Source: Planctomycetaceae bacterium (lineage in GTDB: Bacteria > Planctomycetota > Planctomycetia > Planctomycetales > Planctomycetaceae). From it: a stretch of DNA of 50,053 nucleotides. The notes under the pieces are model-generated. The model was not told where the DNA came from. It worked only from the letters and a program-made list of their open reading frames with translations, and made no database searches. Of this stretch, positions 26,617 to 36,305 are shown one piece after another. The number at the start of each line of letters is the position of its first letter. Positions within the stretch are counted from its first letter, which is position 1. The translations under genes were made by a program, and so were the position numbers. Location of the stretch: positions 1 through 50,053 of the forward strand of contig JAWKUA010000033.1 in assembly GCA_041398785.1 (NCBI GenBank). Reading direction: 5' to 3'.

Positions 26617-29600
26617 TCACCGACCGATTGATCCGGACGCTGGCCGACTGGCTTTCGCGGCTTTGAGTTCGAAATAGCCTTCGCCGATCGTCTCCGCCAG
26701 TGCTCGCTGGAATTCCGGTCCGACGGAAACCTGGCAGTCCCGGCCCGTCGTCAGAATGTAACGCAGCCGCTTGCGGGGCTCGGCAACTGTCAGTGTGGCG
26801 GTACCGCCGGCATCGTTTTCAAAACCGGGTGGTTCCGCGACGAGTGCCGATTCACCATCCGGCGATTCACCGGTTTCCTCAAACGAATCCACAAGAATCA
26901 CCACGTCGGTCTGGCCGGGAAAGCGTGCCAGAACCTGGCGGACGTTTTCCAGGTCGTCCCGGTTATGCAGCCCGCGTTCAAACTTGATGGCCACTTGAGT
27001 CGTAAATTCGCGATCGGCCTGGTCGAGCGTCAGGATGCGGTTCACGACAATGTTGGGTTCGCGTCCGCGGCGGTCAACTTTGCCCTGAATAATCACCACG
27101 TTTTCCGTTCTGATCACGTCTTCGTACCGCGAATAGTCCGCCGGCCAGGCGATGCAGCGGACAATCGCGGTCGCATCTTCCAGATCGAAATTGGCGTACC
27201 GGTTCTGGCCGTTGGTGTTGGACTTCTTCGCGGTTGCGATTTTGATGGAGCCGATCATGCCGGCGATCGTCACCACCGCACCGTCTTCCATATCGCCCAG
27301 TTCGCGATTCTTTGTTTGAGCGTAGCGCTCAATGCGTTTGCTGTGCTGAGTCAGCGGGTGAGACGTCAGATAGAAGCCCAGCGATTCTTTTTCAAACGCC
27401 AGCTTCTGCGAATGAGTCCAGTCGGGAACATCCGGCAGAGCCACCTGAAAATCTTCTTCCTCACCGGCATCGTCATCGTCGCCTCCGAACAGGCTCATCT
27501 GACCACTGGCTCTGTCCTTTGCCCGCGACGCTGCCGACGCCACCGCTCGTTCAACGACTTCCATCTGCTGTGCCCGGTTGCCGGGAAGACTGTCGAGCGC
27601 ACCGACCTTAATCAGCGTTTCCAGCATGGTTTTCGTCAGAGCTTTCGAATCCACGCGCTCGGTCAGATCGAAAATATCGCGAAACTGACCGCTGGCTGTT
27701 CGTTCATTGACGATCGCCTGCAGCGCAGATTCTCCGACGCCCTTGATGGCTCCCATCCCGAACGTGATCTTTCCGTCCAGAATGCCGAATTCGACATCCG
27801 ACCGATTCACATCCGGCGGCAGGACTTCGATGTTCTGCCGGCGGGCGTCGTCCACGTGTTCGCTGATACGATCGGTGCTCTCCATTCCGCAGCTCAGCAG
27901 CGCCGCCATGAACTCCACGGGGAAGTGAGCCTTCAGATAGGCGGTTTCGTAGGCAATCAGACCATAAGCGGTGCTGTGTGATTTGTTGAAGCCATAGCCG
28001 GCGAACGCCACGATCAGATTCCACAGTTCGTCCGCCAGTTTTGTGCTGATTCCGTTCGCTTCGGCTCCGGCGATGTATTCGTCGTGGAAGCTGTCGATAA
28101 TGGACTGCTTCTTCTTGCTGATGGCCTTGATGCATTTGTAGGCATTGGCCAGTTCGACATTGCCGACGCGGTTCAGGATCCGCATCACCTGTTCCTGGTA
28201 AACCATCACGCCGTAGGTTTCGGCCAGGACTTCGTCGACGACGGGATGCACCTTTCGCGGCTGCTTGCGGCCGTGCTTGACATCGACGTATTCCATCACC
28301 ATGCCGCCTTCCAGCGGACCGGGCCGATACAGCGCGGATGTGGCGATGATGTCGGCGAAACAGTCGGGCTTCATCTTTGTCAGCAGATCCCGCATTCCGC
28401 CGGATTCCAACTGGAACACGCCCTTTGTTTCGCCTCGCTGAAGCAGCGCAAATGTGGCTTCGTCTTCCAGATTGTTCTTGACGTGTTCCAGGTCAAAATC
28501 CGGGTGCGTGCGCTGAACATTCTGTACAGCTTTGTCCAGGATGGTCAGGTTTCGCAGGCCGAGAAAGTCCATCTTCAGCAGACCGATGGATTCAATCGTC
28601 GGACCATCCCATTGAGTGATAATATCCTGCTTGCCGGTGATCTTCTGCAGTGGCACGACTTCGTTCAGCGGGACGTCGGCCACAACGACTCCGGCCGCGT
28701 GAGTTCCGGTGCTTCGCGCCAGTCCCTCGACGGCCATGGCATAATCCAGCAGTTCGCGCGCGACCGGATCCGTGTCATATGCGGCCTGCAGATCAGGGCT
28801 GTCCTTCAGCGCGTCCTTCAGCTTGATGTTCAGCGTGTCGGGAACAAGTTTGGCCAGCTCATTGACTCGCGGCAGCGGCACATTCAGCGCGCGGCCGACG
28901 TCGCGAATGGCGTTTTTGGCTTTCAGCGTGCCGTACGTGCCGATTTGAGCGACGTTCATTTCGCCGTATTTTTCCTTGGTGTAGTCAATCACCATCTGAC
29001 GGCGGTCGCGGCAGAAATCGATATCAATATCCGGAGGCTCGTTGCGGCTGGGATCCAGGAAACGTTCAAACAGCAGGTCATACTTCAGCGGGCAGACATC
29101 ACCCAGCCGCAGCAGAAACGCCACGATCGCTCCGCACGCGGAACCTCGCGCACCGCAGGGAATACCGTTACGCCGGGCAAATTCCACAAAGTCCCAGACA
29201 ATCAGAAAGTAGCTGGCATAGCCCTTGGATTCGATAACGCTCAATTCATATTCCAGGCGACTCCAGTGTTCGTCAGTCAGCTCATCGCCATAGCGTTCGT
29301 GCATTCGCTGATGGCAGAGTTCCTTCAGATACTCGATATCCGACTTTCCTTCCGGCGGACGAAACACCGGATACAGTTTGCGGTCGTGCAGTTCGATGTC
29401 GACTCGGTCAGCGATTTCCTGAGACCGCGCGACGGCGTGTTCCAGGCCGCTGAACGTGGCATACATTTCATCCGGGCTGCAGATGTAGAGCCCGTCGTTG
29501 CTCATCTTCATTCGCTTCGGGTCGTCGCGCGTGGTGCGAGTATTCACGCACAGCAGCACGTCCTGGACGCGGGCATCATCGCGAGTCAGATAGTGAGCGT

Positions 29601-30264
29601 CGTTGGTGGCGACCAGCGGCAGTCCCATCTGGTTCGCCAGATCCACTGTCATTTCCAGGCACTGCTTCTGGATTTCAAACCCGGCGTCCTGGATTTCCAT
29701 ATAGAACCGGTCACCAAAGATCTTCATGTACCATTCGACCAGCATTCGAGCGTCGTCGGACCGGTCGGCAAGCAGCGCTTTGGAAAGCTCGCTCGACGCG
29801 CAGCCGCTCAGGCAGATGATGCCGTCGCTGTGAGCCGCCAGCAGTTCTCTGTCGATGCGGGGCTTGTAGTGGAAGCCTTCCAGATAGGCGGCCGACGCCA
29901 TTTTGATCAGGTTGTCGAACCCCGTGCGATTCATCGCCAGCAGCGTCAGATGCGACTGAGCTTCCTTCTGCCGGCTTGCACTGCGATCGGTGCGGCGTCC
30001 CGGAGCCACGTACGCCTCATACCCGATGATCGGATTGATGTCGTGATCTCGGCAGGTGCGATAAAACTCCATCGCCCCGTACAGGTTGCCGTGATCCGTC
30101 ATGGCGATTGAGTTCATGCCGAACTCTTTGACTCGCCTGACGAGATCCGGAATGCGGTTGACTCCGTCCAGCAGGCTGTAGTGCGTGTGGCAGTGCAGAT
30201 GAGCAAACGGCCGGGAGTTTCCGGTCGGTCGGTCGGTCGCGGAATCCGTTTTGGCATCGATCAT
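26617..30264 (-). CDS. dnaE: DNA polymerase III subunit alpha
   Basis: The 1215-residue protein is a full-length DnaE. The PHP domain opens it (HLHCHTHYSLLDGVNRI, MTDHGNLYGAMEFY). The polymerase active-site Asp pair is in PDIDIDFCRDRR (about 408-415) and the third Asp is in LLKMDFLGLRNL (about 565). YRPGPLEGGM, the fingers and tandem helix-hairpin-helix region with GYGFNKSHSTAYGLIAYETAYLKAHFP, and a C-terminal OB fold (about 985-1060, VVTIAGMIGSIK) follow. It is the replicative polymerase catalytic subunit. PHP residues look intact at the visible HxH motif. It stands alone, with gene-poor gaps on both sides. Confidence 0.98.
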   Translation of the reverse strand: MIDAKTDSATDRPTGNSRPFAHLHCHTHYSLLDGVNRIPDLVRRVKEFGMNSIAMTDHGNLYGAMEFYRTCRDHDINPIIGYEAYVAPGRRTDRSASRQKEAQSHLTLLAMNRTGFDNLIKMASAAYLEGFHYKPRIDRELLAAHSDGIICLSGCASSELSKALLADRSDDARMLVEWYMKIFGDRFYMEIQDAGFEIQKQCLEMTVDLANQMGLPLVATNDAHYLTRDDARVQDVLLCVNTRTTRDDPKRMKMSNDGLYICSPDEMYATFSGLEHAVARSQEIADRVDIELHDRKLYPVFRPPEGKSDIEYLKELCHQRMHERYGDELTDEHWSRLEYELSVIESKGYASYFLIVWDFVEFARRNGIPCGARGSACGAIVAFLLRLGDVCPLKYDLLFERFLDPSRNEPPDIDIDFCRDRRQMVIDYTKEKYGEMNVAQIGTYGTLKAKNAIRDVGRALNVPLPRVNELAKLVPDTLNIKLKDALKDSPDLQAAYDTDPVARELLDYAMAVEGLARSTGTHAAGVVVADVPLNEVVPLQKITGKQDIITQWDGPTIESIGLLKMDFLGLRNLTILDKAVQNVQRTHPDFDLEHVKNNLEDEATFALLQRGETKGVFQLESGGMRDLLTKMKPDCFADIIATSALYRPGPLEGGMVMEYVDVKHGRKQPRKVHPVVDEVLAETYGVMVYQEQVMRILNRVGNVELANAYKCIKAISKKKQSIIDSFHDEYIAGAEANGISTKLADELWNLIVAFAGYGFNKSHSTAYGLIAYETAYLKAHFPVEFMAALLSCGMESTDRISEHVDDARRQNIEVLPPDVNRSDVEFGILDGKITFGMGAIKGVGESALQAIVNERTASGQFRDIFDLTERVDSKALTKTMLETLIKVGALDSLPGNRAQQMEVVERAVASAASRAKDRASGQMSLFGGDDDDAGEEEDFQVALPDVPDWTHSQKLAFEKESLGFYLTSHPLTQHSKRIERYAQTKNRELGDMEDGAVVTIAGMIGSIKIATAKKSNTNGQNRYANFDLEDATAIVRCIAWPADYSRYEDVIRTENVVIIQGKVDRRGREPNIVVNRILTLDQADREFTTQVAIKFERGLHNRDDLENVRQVLARFPGQTDVVILVDSFEETGESPDGESALVAEPPGFENDAGGTATLTVAEPRKRLRYILTTGRDCQVSVGPEFQRALAETIGEGYFELKAAKASRPASGSIGR

Positions 30265-30686
30265 CGTGATCGCTCTCCGTGAGTTTCAGTGTGTGACCGC
30301 GAATTGTCGCAAAACCGAAAGTCGGAACAAGCAACTCACGCAGCGTTCCGTCACGGCGCGAGGATCGTGGAATGGTGACGAATTCCTGGACGAGGCACAC
30401 GCGTTTGCCCAGACTTTGGCATCAGTCCTGCTTCTTCCCGCGGGTAGCACGTCTTCGAAGAAAGCGTGTCGCGCAGCGATTGGAAACTGCTGACAAACTC
30501 AGCCCGGACGCACGACGTTATACCCCGAGCGGGGCAATTTGAGGTATTCTGGCTCGCGGCATGAAGAAGTGCGAAAAGTATCAGCGTTCGCCGCGGCCAG
30601 TACAGAATGCTGCAGGACGTCGAACGAATACTTTCCGACGGCTGCGCCGCAAAACGTTTGCGAAGATGTGGTACCTGCCGAACGGC
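30265..30686. other. Gap between dnaE and the spermidine-synthase-like gene
   Basis: No gene is supported in these 422 bases. A short palindrome CCCCGAGCGGGG is present near 30525. The dnaE promoter should be here. Confidence 0.4.
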
Positions 30687-33068
30687 TTAGTGCTGCTTCC
30701 CGCCGGTGGCGTCAGTTCGGGAGGAGTGGCTGGAATCCGGTGCCGGAAGCTGGAACGGCAGGTTCAGGGCGGCGATGCGTTTCTGCAGAGTCACCGGATA
30801 TTCGACGATCGGGCAGTCGTCGGTGACCGTCAATTGGCGATCGAATCCCGGAAGTCGCGGCACGTCTCGCAGAGCCGCGATTTTTTCGGCGGTCGACGTT
30901 TCGGCATGGCCGCGGACTTCGGTCCACATCGGGTCGCCGCTGTTCAGGCAGTGGCGCAGTGATTCTTCGGACAGCGAAATCGGATCGTTCGACAGCATGG
31001 CCAGGTACCCGTTGAAAAACGTTTCGCGATAGGCGAAGACCTGGTCCGCGGTTTCTCTGACCAGAAACGCCTGTTCCGGAGTGCCGTTGCAGTACAGGCA
31101 GAAGACTCCGCCGGGTTTCAGCCGGCGACTGACAAGTCGCAGAAATTCCTCGGAATTCAGCAGGCCGCTGCCGGCCTGCTTCAGGTACAGCGGCTGCGTC
31201 TGAATCAGATCGTATTTTGTCGGGTTCAATTCCAGCCCCGACCGGGCGTCCTGCCAGATCAGGTTGATTTTCGGATTGCTGGTGATGTTCAGCGTGCCGT
31301 CCGGATAGGCGGCGAAGACGTCTTCCAGCACTCGGCTGATGTCGTAGGCATCGACTCGTTCGACGGAATCCAGTTTCGCCAGAGTCGCGGCGGTGATACC
31401 GGTCCCGATTCCAATGACGCAGACGTCGCGGACGGGGGATTCGGTGTGACAGGCCGCCGGCAGGACAGCAAGGTTCCAGTTGTGAGTGCCCAGATGACTG
31501 GTGCCGTCGGAAATCGACGAGTGCCACAGGCCGTCCCAGATCATGTCGCCGTTTTCCAGCACGACGATCACTCCGTCGCGTCCGCAGAACAACCGGTGTC
31601 CGGGCAGCAGTCGGCTGGTGTCGGTGACCAGGCACGCCACCACGATGGCCATCGCCGCGCCGAGTGACGCCAGACCGGATCTCGCCGATGGCAGACGTCC
31701 GTCGTGATCACGCACGCACGCATGCAGCGAGAGCAGAATCAGAGCGATGGCGATGATCGCAAGGTAAAACGGAATTTCGTAGCCCACAAACGTCATCAGC
31801 AGGATGCCCAGGCACGATCCGATGGTGTTCCAGACGTAGATTCGTCCCACGTCGCGGCCCCATGACTTCGCCGCTTCCTCGGTGACTCGGCTGAAAAGGT
31901 ATCCGAACAGCAGGCACGGCAGAAAGAAGTGAGAACGTGCGGCGACAAAAGTGATCAGCGAAAGCACGCCGTTAATCGGTGACCAGGAATCCCAGCCGGC
32001 AAACACGATGCTCAGCAAACAACCGGCGGCGCAAAGCTGCAGACCTCGCGAAATGGAAATTCCGCAACGCCGGGAACTCAGCGCGGCACCAAGGCTCCAG
32101 AAAAACAGAAAACCGCTCAGCACAGCCGCAAAGGTAAACGGCAGCGGCTGTTGCTTCAGCGGCATCAGTCGAAACAGGTGCATTTCATAAGCCAGCGAAC
32201 AGAATCCCAGGCCCAGCGCCAGCAGATCGGATTCGCTCGGCCGCCATGTCGCGCAGTTGCGGGAGTGCTGTGATTCGGCGTTCGAAAGGTCAGCGGGTTC
32301 CGCTGCCAGGGGTTTTCGGGCAACGACTCGAACCGCCGCGAACAGCAGCCCGGCCGCGAAAATGTTCAACGCCGCGGCGGCGATCAGCGAACGTGACAGA
32401 CCCAGTTCCGGCAGCATGTAGCCGCTGGACACGACAGCTCCGCCAACGCTTCCCAGAGTGTTAATGAACAGCAGCCAGCCCAGCAGCCGCGAATCCTGCA
32501 GCCGCAGATTCCGCTGGCAGACTTCAGCCGCCAGAGGCATCGTGGCTCCCATCAGAAAGCAGGGTACGCACAGGGCCACGACGGCTCCCAGGGCATACAT
32601 CAGCAGCAGCGGAACGCCCAGCGACAGAGCCGCTTTCTGAGCCGCGAAGACCGTGTGAGAAAGATCAGCGGCCAGGATTCCGCAGATGCCCAGGTTGACG
32701 ATTCCGAGCAGCAGTTCGATGCGACCGAATGTCGCCAGAGGATTTCGAAGACCGGCCGACCGCCGTCCGCTCCACCACGATCCGGCGCCCAGTCCCGCCA
32801 TGAACACCAGCACGACGACGGTTGAACAAACCGTTTCGCTGCCGCCCAGAAATACCTTCAAAGCTCGCTGCCAGATGACCTGATTGATCAGCCCGGCGGC
32901 TCCGGAACTCAGCAGCGCCGATCCCAGCAGAAAGGCCGCGACCGCGAATCCGCTGTTATGAACGGGACTGCGTCCGTGGAAGTGAGTCGCGACCTGTTCC
33001 GCGTCGATCACGGCCGAAGGGCGAACGATGTCGGGCCGTGGTTCGACGGCGATGCATGATGACGTCAT
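30687..33068 (-). CDS. Fused multi-pass membrane / spermidine-synthase-like protein
   Basis: The 793-residue product has a hydrophobic N-terminal two thirds with about twelve or more membrane helices, beginning GFAVAAFLLGSALLSSGAAGLINQVIWQRAL and the family block FLGGSETVCSTVVVLVFMAGLGAGS. The C-terminal third is a Rossmann-type methyltransferase/spermidine synthase fold with VIGIGTGITAATLA (motif I), WQDARSGL and YDLIQTQPLYLKQAGSGLLNSEEF. In true spermidine synthases the last block has DxxDP-like acidic residues; here it reads TQP, so polyamine synthesis is doubtful. Such fused proteins are widespread but their role is unknown. Confidence 0.87.
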   Translation of the reverse strand: MTSSCIAVEPRPDIVRPSAVIDAEQVATHFHGRSPVHNSGFAVAAFLLGSALLSSGAAGLINQVIWQRALKVFLGGSETVCSTVVVLVFMAGLGAGSWWSGRRSAGLRNPLATFGRIELLLGIVNLGICGILAADLSHTVFAAQKAALSLGVPLLLMYALGAVVALCVPCFLMGATMPLAAEVCQRNLRLQDSRLLGWLLFINTLGSVGGAVVSSGYMLPELGLSRSLIAAAALNIFAAGLLFAAVRVVARKPLAAEPADLSNAESQHSRNCATWRPSESDLLALGLGFCSLAYEMHLFRLMPLKQQPLPFTFAAVLSGFLFFWSLGAALSSRRCGISISRGLQLCAAGCLLSIVFAGWDSWSPINGVLSLITFVAARSHFFLPCLLFGYLFSRVTEEAAKSWGRDVGRIYVWNTIGSCLGILLMTFVGYEIPFYLAIIAIALILLSLHACVRDHDGRLPSARSGLASLGAAMAIVVACLVTDTSRLLPGHRLFCGRDGVIVVLENGDMIWDGLWHSSISDGTSHLGTHNWNLAVLPAACHTESPVRDVCVIGIGTGITAATLAKLDSVERVDAYDISRVLEDVFAAYPDGTLNITSNPKINLIWQDARSGLELNPTKYDLIQTQPLYLKQAGSGLLNSEEFLRLVSRRLKPGGVFCLYCNGTPEQAFLVRETADQVFAYRETFFNGYLAMLSNDPISLSEESLRHCLNSGDPMWTEVRGHAETSTAEKIAALRDVPRLPGFDRQLTVTDDCPIVEYPVTLQKRIAALNLPFQLPAPDSSHSSRTDATGGKQH

Positions 33069-33265
33069 GAATTCGATCCGGGAATGTTCGGTAGGGGAGA
33101 CCCGCGCGTGACACAGGTTCTTAGCTTACATTTCCCGGCGTGTCGCTTTTTCTCAACGCGACAAAACGACGGATACCATCCGCCAATCAGCGCAGGCTTG
33201 CGCAATCGACAAAGTCGTCAGATTCGCACCGCTTGATGCGCACGGCGAATTCACGTGGGTCGACG

Positions 33266-34978
33266 TCAAACAGGTGCGGTGAATTCGAACAGCGAATACA
33301 CGAAGTGCACCAGCAGCGTGAACAGCGTCGACCACAGGATCGTCTGAGTCACGCCTTTGCTGATTTCCGGACCGGACTGCTTTGGCGACGACCCGCAATG
33401 CCATGCGATCATGGCGATGCCCGCGGCGCAGGTCAGCAGTTTGGCAATCAGCCAGTTGCTGCCTTTGTAGAAAACGGATTCCGGCAGCCGCAGTTCCTTG
33501 TGGAAGTGAGCGTCCCAGTAGGCGACACCGTAATCCGCGTGCGTCGACAAGAATGCGAAGGCGCTGGTCAGGCTGGCGACGGCGTAGCTAAGCATCGTCA
33601 GCAGAGGTACTCCCAGCAGAAACGCGTACAGAATCGGTGTCCGCAGCGATCGTTCCGGATTCATCCCGATGGTCTTCATGGCGTCGATCTGATTGCCGTA
33701 AACCTTGCTGCCGACGTCCGCGGCCACGGCGGCGCCGGATCGCGCGGAAATCAGAATCGTACACAGGATCGGCACCAGAAATCGGTACAGCGAAAAGCCG
33801 GTGGCGTGCAGCAGGTTTTCGATCAGCAGCGGTTCGGTGTACTGGCGAAACGGCAGATAACGGAAGATAAAATCCTGAGCGACGAAGCCAATGATCATGC
33901 CGGCAATCGCGATGTAGACGCAGGCGGAAATGCCGGACACCAGCCGAAAATAATGCCACGTGCTGCGCAGTCCCCAGCGAAAACTTTTCCACAAAGGCAG
34001 CAGAGACCACGGCAGCAGCAGTGCCTGTTCCAGACTGTGACCCGTCACGGCCAGCGCGTGACGGACAGTGCCGGCGATCCGCTGCGGCACAGTCTTTTTC
34101 TTTCCGGATGCATCATCGGCGGCCGGCGGCGATCCCAGAATTTCCGGAAGGGTGTTCCATTTGTCTTCGGGGAGTTCGTCCAGTTTTCGCGTGTGATGGT
34201 TCAGTACGACGACGCGATCAGCGATCCGTCGCAGCGAATGATAGTCGTGAGTCACGATGATGGTCGTGCGGCGAAAGTTTCGCTGCGTATCGCGGATCAG
34301 GTCGGCCACCTGTTCGGCCGTGCGTGCGTCCAGACCGGACGTCGGTTCGTCGTACAGCACGACATCTGTTTCCATGCCGACCGCGCGAGCGATCGCCAGC
34401 CGCTGCTGCTGCCCACCGCTGAGCACTGATGTGACTCGATCAATGGGAACACCCAGTTCCTGCAGCAGTTGCCTTGCTCGCGCCGCTGACGATTCACCCG
34501 CTGCGCGCGGCCGGCAGTGGTCCAGCGCGATCTCGACGTTTTCCGAAGGAGTCAGTTCGTCGAACAGTGCGAAACTCTGAAAGACAACCGCCACCGGCTG
34601 ATCGGCGTGGTCGCGCCGTTCGGACACTCCGTTCACGCGGAAATCGATCGTTCCCGAAAAGTTGATCGCGGAGTGTTCGGCGTCGATCAGGCCCGCCAGG
34701 ATTCTCAGCAGCAGCGACTTTCCGACTCCGCTGCAGCCCAGAATCAGAGTCACCTGCCCGGCGGGAAACGTGGCGGAACTGTCCACCAGCAGCGGTCGAC
34801 CGCCGGCTGACAGGTTCATTCCGGAAATGCGGATTTCCGTCCCCGTCGGCGTCGATTCGACCGTCGCGGACTGTGCTTCTGCGGCGTCGGAGGCAGATCG
34901 CACACCGTCGGCATCCGATGCGCCGTCGCGCGAATGTTCGGCGCCGGTCGTTTCAGATGTCGCGTGGTCGTCGTTCAT
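33266..34978 (-). CDS. Fused MlaF-type ATPase and MlaE-type permease
   Basis: The 570-residue protein joins two transporter parts normally made by separate genes. After a disordered acidic tail (1-45), the ABC ATPase has Walker A GCSGVGKS (about 80-87), the Q-loop FQSFALFDELT, signature LSGGQQQR (about 183-190), Walker B VVLYDEPTSGLD (about 205-216) and switch His in VTHDY. After a linker (about 280-320) the MlaE/YrbE permease follows, with FRYLPFRQYTEPLLIENLLHATG, VPILCTILISARSGAAVAADVGSKV and QIDAMKTIGMNPERSLRTPILYA. MlaFE moves phospholipids between inner and outer membrane. No MlaD or MlaC gene is next to it in this window. It lies 66 bases after manC and probably shares its transcript. 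Confidence 0.9.
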   Translation of the reverse strand: MNDDHATSETTGAEHSRDGASDADGVRSASDAAEAQSATVESTPTGTEIRISGMNLSAGGRPLLVDSSATFPAGQVTLILGCSGVGKSLLLRILAGLIDAEHSAINFSGTIDFRVNGVSERRDHADQPVAVVFQSFALFDELTPSENVEIALDHCRPRAAGESSAARARQLLQELGVPIDRVTSVLSGGQQQRLAIARAVGMETDVVLYDEPTSGLDARTAEQVADLIRDTQRNFRRTTIIVTHDYHSLRRIADRVVVLNHHTRKLDELPEDKWNTLPEILGSPPAADDASGKKKTVPQRIAGTVRHALAVTGHSLEQALLLPWSLLPLWKSFRWGLRSTWHYFRLVSGISACVYIAIAGMIIGFVAQDFIFRYLPFRQYTEPLLIENLLHATGFSLYRFLVPILCTILISARSGAAVAADVGSKVYGNQIDAMKTIGMNPERSLRTPILYAFLLGVPLLTMLSYAVASLTSAFAFLSTHADYGVAYWDAHFHKELRLPESVFYKGSNWLIAKLLTCAAGIAMIAWHCGSSPKQSGPEISKGVTQTILWSTLFTLLVHFVYSLFEFTAPV

Positions 34979-35044
34979 CAGGGGTTCTCAGAGTGAATGC
35001 ATTCCGATGCGTCATTCGTCCGCGCGGACTGATGCCTGGCGAAA

Positions 35045-36124
35045 TTACAGAACTTCCGTATCGCCCCGGGTTTTCAGCAGTTCCAGAAGATCTTTGATTC
35101 GCTCCGAATCCTCGCGCCGCGCGACCAGTGTAGCGTCCGGAGTGTGAATGATGATGCAGTCTTCCATCCCCAGCGTCGCCACCAAATGCCCCTCTGAAGA
35201 ACGAATGATGCAGTTTCTGGTGTCCAGAGTCCGAACTTTCCCGTCGACCGTGTTGCCGTCCGCGTCGGTTCCCGCCAGTCGAGGCACGGCCAGCCAGCTT
35301 CCGACATCATCCCACACAAACGGCGATTCGATGACGCAGACGCTGTCCGCCTTTTCCAGGACAGCGCAGTCGATGGCGATGCTGTGCATTTGGGGAAATT
35401 CCGCGTCCAGCGTCGTGGTCCATTCCTCGGTGCCGATGACCTTCGACAGACGCTGCAGACGATCGAACATGTCCGGTTCGAATTCCCGCAACCGGTCCAG
35501 AATCGTGCGAGCCTTCCAGCAGAAAATTCCGCAGTTCCAGTAGTAGTCTCCGGCGTCGACATATTGCTGAGCGACGTCGCGCTGAGGCTTTTCCGTGAAC
35601 GCCTGCACTCGAAACGCCGTCTGATCGGTGTTCAGCGCTTCGCCGCGATGAATATAGCCGTAGCCTGTGGCCGGACTTGTGGGAGGCACGCCGAACAGAA
35701 CCAGCCGCTGCGGGTTGTCGTCCACCAGCTCGACCGCCCGGCGGGCGGCTGCTTCAAACACGGGAACCGGCGAAATGACGTGGTCCGCCGGCATGATGAA
35801 TAACGTGGCATCCGGATCCTCATGCAGCGCGCAGATGGCCGCCAGTCCCACGCAGGGAGCCGTGTTGCGAGCGACGGGTTCCACCAGTGCATGATCCGGG
35901 CGAAGTTCGGGCAACTGCCGCCGCGTTTCCTTAACCTGAACGGCATTCGTTACGACCCAGATCCGCTGCGGGTCGACAAACCCGCTGCAGCGATCGACGG
36001 TTTGCCGAATCATTGTCTGGTCACCGGCCAGCTTCAGCAATTGCTTGGGCATCCGAACGCGACTGGCCGGCCAGAAGCGAGTCCCGCTTCCTCCCGCCAT
36101 GATCACGGCATGCAACATGTCCAT
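35045..36124 (-). CDS. manC: Mannose-1-phosphate guanylyltransferase
   Basis: The 359-residue enzyme starts LHAVIMAGGSGTRFWPASR followed by MPKQ, the nucleotidyltransferase signature, then VEPVARNTAPCVGLAA, FIMPADHVI (the metal-binding Asp) and FTEKPQRDVAQQY. It makes GDP-mannose from mannose-1-phosphate and GTP, for cell-surface glycans. The length fits the single-domain guanylyltransferase; the isomerase domain of bifunctional ManC/AlgA is absent. Transcribed ahead of the MlaFE fusion, which links it to envelope building. The symbol is by family; manC and manA2-type names are both in use. Confidence 0.92.
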   Translation of the reverse strand: MDMLHAVIMAGGSGTRFWPASRVRMPKQLLKLAGDQTMIRQTVDRCSGFVDPQRIWVVTNAVQVKETRRQLPELRPDHALVEPVARNTAPCVGLAAICALHEDPDATLFIMPADHVISPVPVFEAAARRAVELVDDNPQRLVLFGVPPTSPATGYGYIHRGEALNTDQTAFRVQAFTEKPQRDVAQQYVDAGDYYWNCGIFCWKARTILDRLREFEPDMFDRLQRLSKVIGTEEWTTTLDAEFPQMHSIAIDCAVLEKADSVCVIESPFVWDDVGSWLAVPRLAGTDADGNTVDGKVRTLDTRNCIIRSSEGHLVATLGMEDCIIIHTPDATLVARREDSERIKDLLELLKTRGDTEVL

Positions 36125-36305
36125 TCCACTTTCAAAAGATCTATTCGAATCACGTTCGCTTCAACCCACGTTCCAGGGATCCCGTCCGCATTCCTCGCTG
36201 CAGGGCTCCGGCCCAGGAACGCACTGCCGGGAAGGCTCCGCCTTCACAAACCCACCGCCGCACACAACACCGCACAGCGAGGCTTTCCGAATTTCGCGCC
36301 AGCGC

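Noticed and set aside
28084..30111. 675-residue plus-strand open frame opposite dnaE
   Set aside because: dnaE is unmistakable on the other strand; this is its shadow.
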